A stretch of DNA of 5,406 bases from Bacillota bacterium (lineage in GTDB: Bacteria > Bacillota > Clostridia > Clostridiales > Clostridiaceae), in contig JAEZDX010000161.1 in NCBI GenBank assembly GCA_023417975.1, positions 1 through 5,406 on the forward strand, written 5' to 3'. Positions 4,664-5,406 of this stretch are shown here, one piece after another. The notes below the pieces were generated by a model. The model had not been told where the DNA came from, did no database searches, and saw only the letters and a program-made list of their open reading frames with translations. Numbering within the stretch: the stretch's first letter is position 1; every line of letters begins with the position of its first letter. Both the position numbers and the translations under genes were made by a program.

Positions 4664-5406
4664 ATGAATAAAAAAGTTTTAATTTTACTCACAGTCGTTT
4701 TTTTCACCATTCTGACCTTTGCATTAGTAAAATTGAATTCAATAAGCGATAACAAACTTTATACTATAGACAAAAACTCCTCATATAAATCCGGCACTAA
4801 TGGCACTTCCAACATAGACGGCGGCATAGAAAATAAGTTTTACGATGTGAGTGCCTATGAAAGCAAACTAGCTGAAGCTGCCTCGAAAAATGGAATTGAT
4901 AAAAATGCTATTCTTCTTACCGTATCAAAAGATAAAACCCACATATTTTACATGGTTCCCACCGCCAGAACCGATAAACCCGACACAAAGGTAATTAAGG
5001 GACGTACCAGCCTTTATATGGATTTAGGAGATTGGGATTTAAAAACAGGTGATAGATATTATTTAAGTCTTGTTCCTTTTATAACTTCTGTAAGCTGGAA
5101 CCCTAATGAAACCTTAGCAGCCTTCAGAGGCGAATCCTATTTACTGCATTATAGTTTCATCGATACTTTAAGAGAGCGGAATATTATTACCGATAAACCA
5201 ATAGAATCGGCATCCTGGTCACCGGATGGCACCAAGGTATACTACGAAGATGCTTCAATGCCTTATTGCGGCAGCGGAGAAATAGCTGAGGACCATTTTT
5301 CACAACCTTATAAGGATATAGAAGCATCTCATAATTCGAGCAATGTCATTTTCAAGGCAAAAATAAATTCCAATGCTTACTTCGGCATAGTTCAAAGTAT
5401 AAATTC
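4664..5406 (+). CDS. Membrane-anchored extracytoplasmic WD40-like (PD40/TolB-type) beta-propeller protein, C-terminus cut by window edge
   Basis: The frame is open from the ATG at 4664 to the window end (247 codons, no stop), so the gene is incomplete. The peptide starts MNKKVLILLTVVFFTILTFA: a short charged head and a hydrophobic segment (about 5-22) with no lipobox cysteine. It is therefore a signal anchor or possibly a cleaved signal. The exported part has PD40-type blade signatures: SWNPNETLAAF (144-154) and SWSPDGTKVYY (184-194), spaced exactly 40 residues as successive blades, plus a weaker VSKDKTHIFY (87-96). Residues about 27-60 are a Ser/Asn/Gly-rich linker. The start follows the kinase stop (TAA-ATG) with no gap, and AAGGA lies 10 nt upstream in the kinase gene, so the two are co-expressed. 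By analogy with LpqB next to MtrAB it may modulate the kinase. It could instead be an effector or an unrelated binding protein. Confidence 0.85.
   Translation, partial: MNKKVLILLTVVFFTILTFALVKLNSISDNKLYTIDKNSSYKSGTNGTSNIDGGIENKFYDVSAYESKLAEAASKNGIDKNAILLTVSKDKTHIFYMVPTARTDKPDTKVIKGRTSLYMDLGDWDLKTGDRYYLSLVPFITSVSWNPNETLAAFRGESYLLHYSFIDTLRERNIITDKPIESASWSPDGTKVYYEDASMPYCGSGEIAEDHFSQPYKDIEASHNSSNVIFKAKINSNAYFGIVQSIN

Noticed and set aside
4664..4740. Lipoprotein signal at the start of the propeller protein
   Set aside because: No cysteine follows the hydrophobic segment; the first cysteine is near residue 202, so there is no lipobox and lipid anchoring is not supported.

Overview
The window is AT-rich, uses AGA and ATA codons freely, and has strong AGGAGG-type ribosome binding sites and sigma-A-like promoter hexamers. 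This fits a low-GC Firmicute, most likely a clostridium; I infer that from composition and protein style and cannot name the species. The content is chromosomal signalling and cell-envelope genes. I see no transposase, integrase, tRNA, rRNA or CRISPR array.

Left part (1-1552, all minus strand). Reading leftward there is a small membrane protein of unknown function (1552-1037), an inverted repeat and then a rho-independent terminator. Next is an OmpR-type response regulator (841-140) with its own extended -10 promoter. Last is the start of an ABC transporter ATPase (58 to the window edge) with a TTG start and an excellent Shine-Dalgarno. No histidine kinase lies next to this regulator inside the window. 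The order regulator then ABC ATPase resembles clostridial and bacillar peptide-antibiotic sensing and detoxification loci, whose kinase would have to lie beyond the left edge.

Middle (1553-1750). This divergent control region holds a tandem 11-bp direct repeat, TTTACA-N5-TTTACA, the kind of half-site spacing that OmpR/PhoB/PhoP regulators bind. It sits between the minus-strand membrane gene and the plus-strand operon.

Right part (1751-5406, all plus strand). A YdcF/SanA-type DUF218 membrane protein is followed by a second OmpR-type response regulator, a two-transmembrane HAMP histidine kinase, and a membrane-anchored extracytoplasmic protein with WD40-like (PD40/TolB) propeller repeats that runs off the right edge. 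The last three are packed with 1-nt and 0-nt spacing and must be co-transcribed. A good sigma-A-like promoter between the DUF218 gene and the regulator suggests the signalling genes can also be expressed without it.

The most interesting idea is that regulator, kinase and secreted beta-propeller form one signalling unit, with the propeller outside the membrane beside the kinase sensor domain. The arrangement recalls actinobacterial MtrA-MtrB-LpqB, in which LpqB is a propeller lipoprotein acting on the sensor kinase. Here the propeller has no lipobox and is held by an N-terminal hydrophobic segment. This is an inference from gene order and domain type, not a demonstrated homology.
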